Of a DNA stretch of 6,161 bases, positions 5,401 through 6,161 are shown piece after piece. The stretch spans positions 1-6,161 of the forward strand of contig CALIIG010000187.1 of the NCBI GenBank assembly GCA_938018155.1, written 5' to 3'. Source of the DNA: an uncultured Prevotella sp. Its GTDB lineage: Bacteria > Bacteroidota > Bacteroidia > Bacteroidales > Bacteroidaceae. The notes under the pieces were generated by a model that was given only the letters and a program-made list of their open reading frames with translations, was not told where the DNA came from and did not search any database. The translations under genes and the position numbers were made by a program. The stretch's first letter is position 1. The number at the start of each line of letters is the position of its first letter.

Positions 5401-6012
5401 ATGAAAAAGATTTTATTGACTTTAACGGTCGTACTGGCTTCTGCAGCCGCTTATGCACAACATGCAGTTGGTACCGTAACTATTCAGCCAAAAATGGGCA
5501 TGAACGTAGCAAGCCTAACGGATATGAAGGGTTCTGACCCCCGCATTGGCCTTGCAGCTGGTGCCGAATTAGAATATCAGGTAGCCGATATAGCCAGTGT
5601 AAGCGGCGGGTTGATTTACTCAATGCAGGGCGGTAAGTATAACAAGAGCGTTCAAATATTGGGTATGACCCAGGCCGGAAAGGTTACCTTAAAGGAGGAT
5701 TACATCAATATTCCTGTTATGGCAAACGTTTATGTGCTGAAGGGGCTTGCCGTAAAGTTAGGCGTGCAGCCCGGTTTCAACATACATAGCACCGTTGAAG
5801 CTTCAACCAATGGCATTGCAGGAAGTGGCACCCAGAGCCTGAACATTAAGGCAAACTCCGTTGATTTCACCATCCCTGTAGGCATGTCGTACGAATATAA
5901 CAATGTTGTACTCGACGCACGCTACAACTGGGGGCTTACCCATGCACTGAAAAATTACGACCCGCGCAACAGTGTTTTCCAGCTTACCCTGGGCTATAAG
6001 TTCGAGCTGTAA
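5401..6012 (+). CDS. Outer-membrane beta-barrel (porin-family/PorT-like) protein
   Basis: The 203-residue protein starts with a clear signal peptide: Lys2-Lys3, a hydrophobic core ILLTLTVVLASAAA, and a signal-peptidase I site A-Y-A before Gln20. The mature part of about 184 residues has alternating amphipathic strands separated by turns, for example GLAAGAELEYQVADIASVSGGLIYS, YINIPVMANVYVLKGLAVKLGVQPGFNI and FTIPVGMSYEYNNVVLDARYNWGL, and a last strand VFQLTLGYKFEL. This is the pattern of the OMP_b-brl_2 type of eight-stranded barrels abundant in Bacteroidota. The IPV-x-ANVY and GVQPGFN blocks are characteristic of that family. The product should sit in the outer membrane; ligand and function are unknown. 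The ATG at 5401 follows an A-rich leader without Shine-Dalgarno, usual for the phylum. The gene appears monocistronic, with its own promoter, tandem upstream repeats and a strong terminator. Confidence 0.85.
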   Translation: MKKILLTLTVVLASAAAYAQHAVGTVTIQPKMGMNVASLTDMKGSDPRIGLAAGAELEYQVADIASVSGGLIYSMQGGKYNKSVQILGMTQAGKVTLKEDYINIPVMANVYVLKGLAVKLGVQPGFNIHSTVEASTNGIAGSGTQSLNIKANSVDFTIPVGMSYEYNNVVLDARYNWGLTHALKNYDPRNSVFQLTLGYKFEL

Positions 6013-6062
6013 GCCTTTTTAACCGGGCCTTGTATTGTCTTCACAAGACGTTTACAGGCTTA
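6010..6062 (+). other. Stem-loop overlapping the OMP stop codon
   Basis: TAAGCCT (6010-6016, including the stop codon) is complementary to AGGCTTA (6056-6062). Inside it lies a second small stem, GTCTT/AAGAC (6037-6041 with 6045-6049). It could be a 3' mRNA structure ahead of the terminator. The match is short and the loop long, so it may be incidental. Confidence 0.35.
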
Positions 6063-6070
6063 TCATTGAG

Positions 6071-6115
6071 GAACCGTTCCGTATCGTTAAGACGCTTAGG
6101 AGCGGTTCTTTTTTT
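6071..6115 (+). terminator. Intrinsic terminator of the OMP gene
   Basis: GAACCGTTCC (6071-6080) pairs with GGAGCGGTTC (6099-6108) over 10 bp with one G-U pair, followed at once by seven T (6109-6115). The 18-base loop contains a minor CGT/ACG stem. It lies about 60 bases after the stop codon of the outer-membrane gene and is the best terminator in the window. Confidence 0.85.
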
Positions 6116-6136
6116 GTTTATGCTGTTTTTCTCATC

Positions 6137-6154
6137 GTTCGACGGCCGTCAGCA
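6137..6154. repeat. GACGGCCGTC palindromic repeat, right-edge copy
   Basis: GTTCGACGGCCGTCAGCA is an exact 18-bp reverse complement of bases 41-58. The following CGCG-type bases also resemble the left-edge unit (AGCAACGC here versus AGCAGCGT there when inverted). It lies just beyond the terminator, again in intergenic DNA. This suggests a dispersed intergenic repeat family that favours gene ends. Confidence 0.8.
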
Positions 6155-6161
6155 ACGCGTA

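Overview
The window looks like chromosomal DNA from a member of the Bacteroidota, probably Prevotellaceae or a close relative. This is inferred from four things: start codons lacking Shine-Dalgarno sequences, TAnnTTTG-type -7 promoter boxes, small outer-membrane beta-barrel proteins of the type common in this phylum, and protein sequences with a Bacteroidota flavour. The genus is not proven by anything seen here.

Layout. The left edge (1-60) carries three copies of a short palindrome, GACGGCCGTC or a one-base variant, spaced 22-23 bp apart. Two of them form a 17-bp hairpin. A gene on the minus strand (152-619) encodes a guanine deaminase-type CDA-fold enzyme. A 200-bp divergent intergenic region holds back-to-back promoters. 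On the plus strand it leads into an O6-methylguanine-DNA methyltransferase gene (820-1350), followed after only 2 bp by a very large gene (1353-4895). That gene encodes a PD-(D/E)XK nuclease fused to an SF1B (Upf1/Dna2-like) helicase. The two genes are probably one transcription unit for DNA repair or genome maintenance.

Downstream (4896-5400) no intact gene is visible. The stretch contains the C-terminal 84 codons of a decayed outer-membrane beta-barrel gene, then an unusual AT-rich regulatory region: two 19-bp direct repeats at a 22-bp period, enclosed by a long inverted repeat and abutting a promoter. This promoter serves an intact signal-peptide-bearing outer-membrane beta-barrel gene (5401-6012), which ends in a strong intrinsic terminator. 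The right edge (6137-6154) carries another copy of the left-edge palindrome, in inverted orientation.

The functional themes are purine salvage or catabolism (deaminase), direct reversal of alkylation damage plus DNA end or flap processing (ogt and nuclease-helicase), and an outer-membrane surface protein with a dead relative beside it. No RNA gene, insertion sequence, CRISPR array or recognised defence-system operon is visible. The most notable items are the flanking palindromic repeats, the tandem operator-like repeat before the porin-family gene, the methyltransferase/nuclease-helicase coupling, and the beta-barrel remnant that shares a 13-bp leader with the intact gene.
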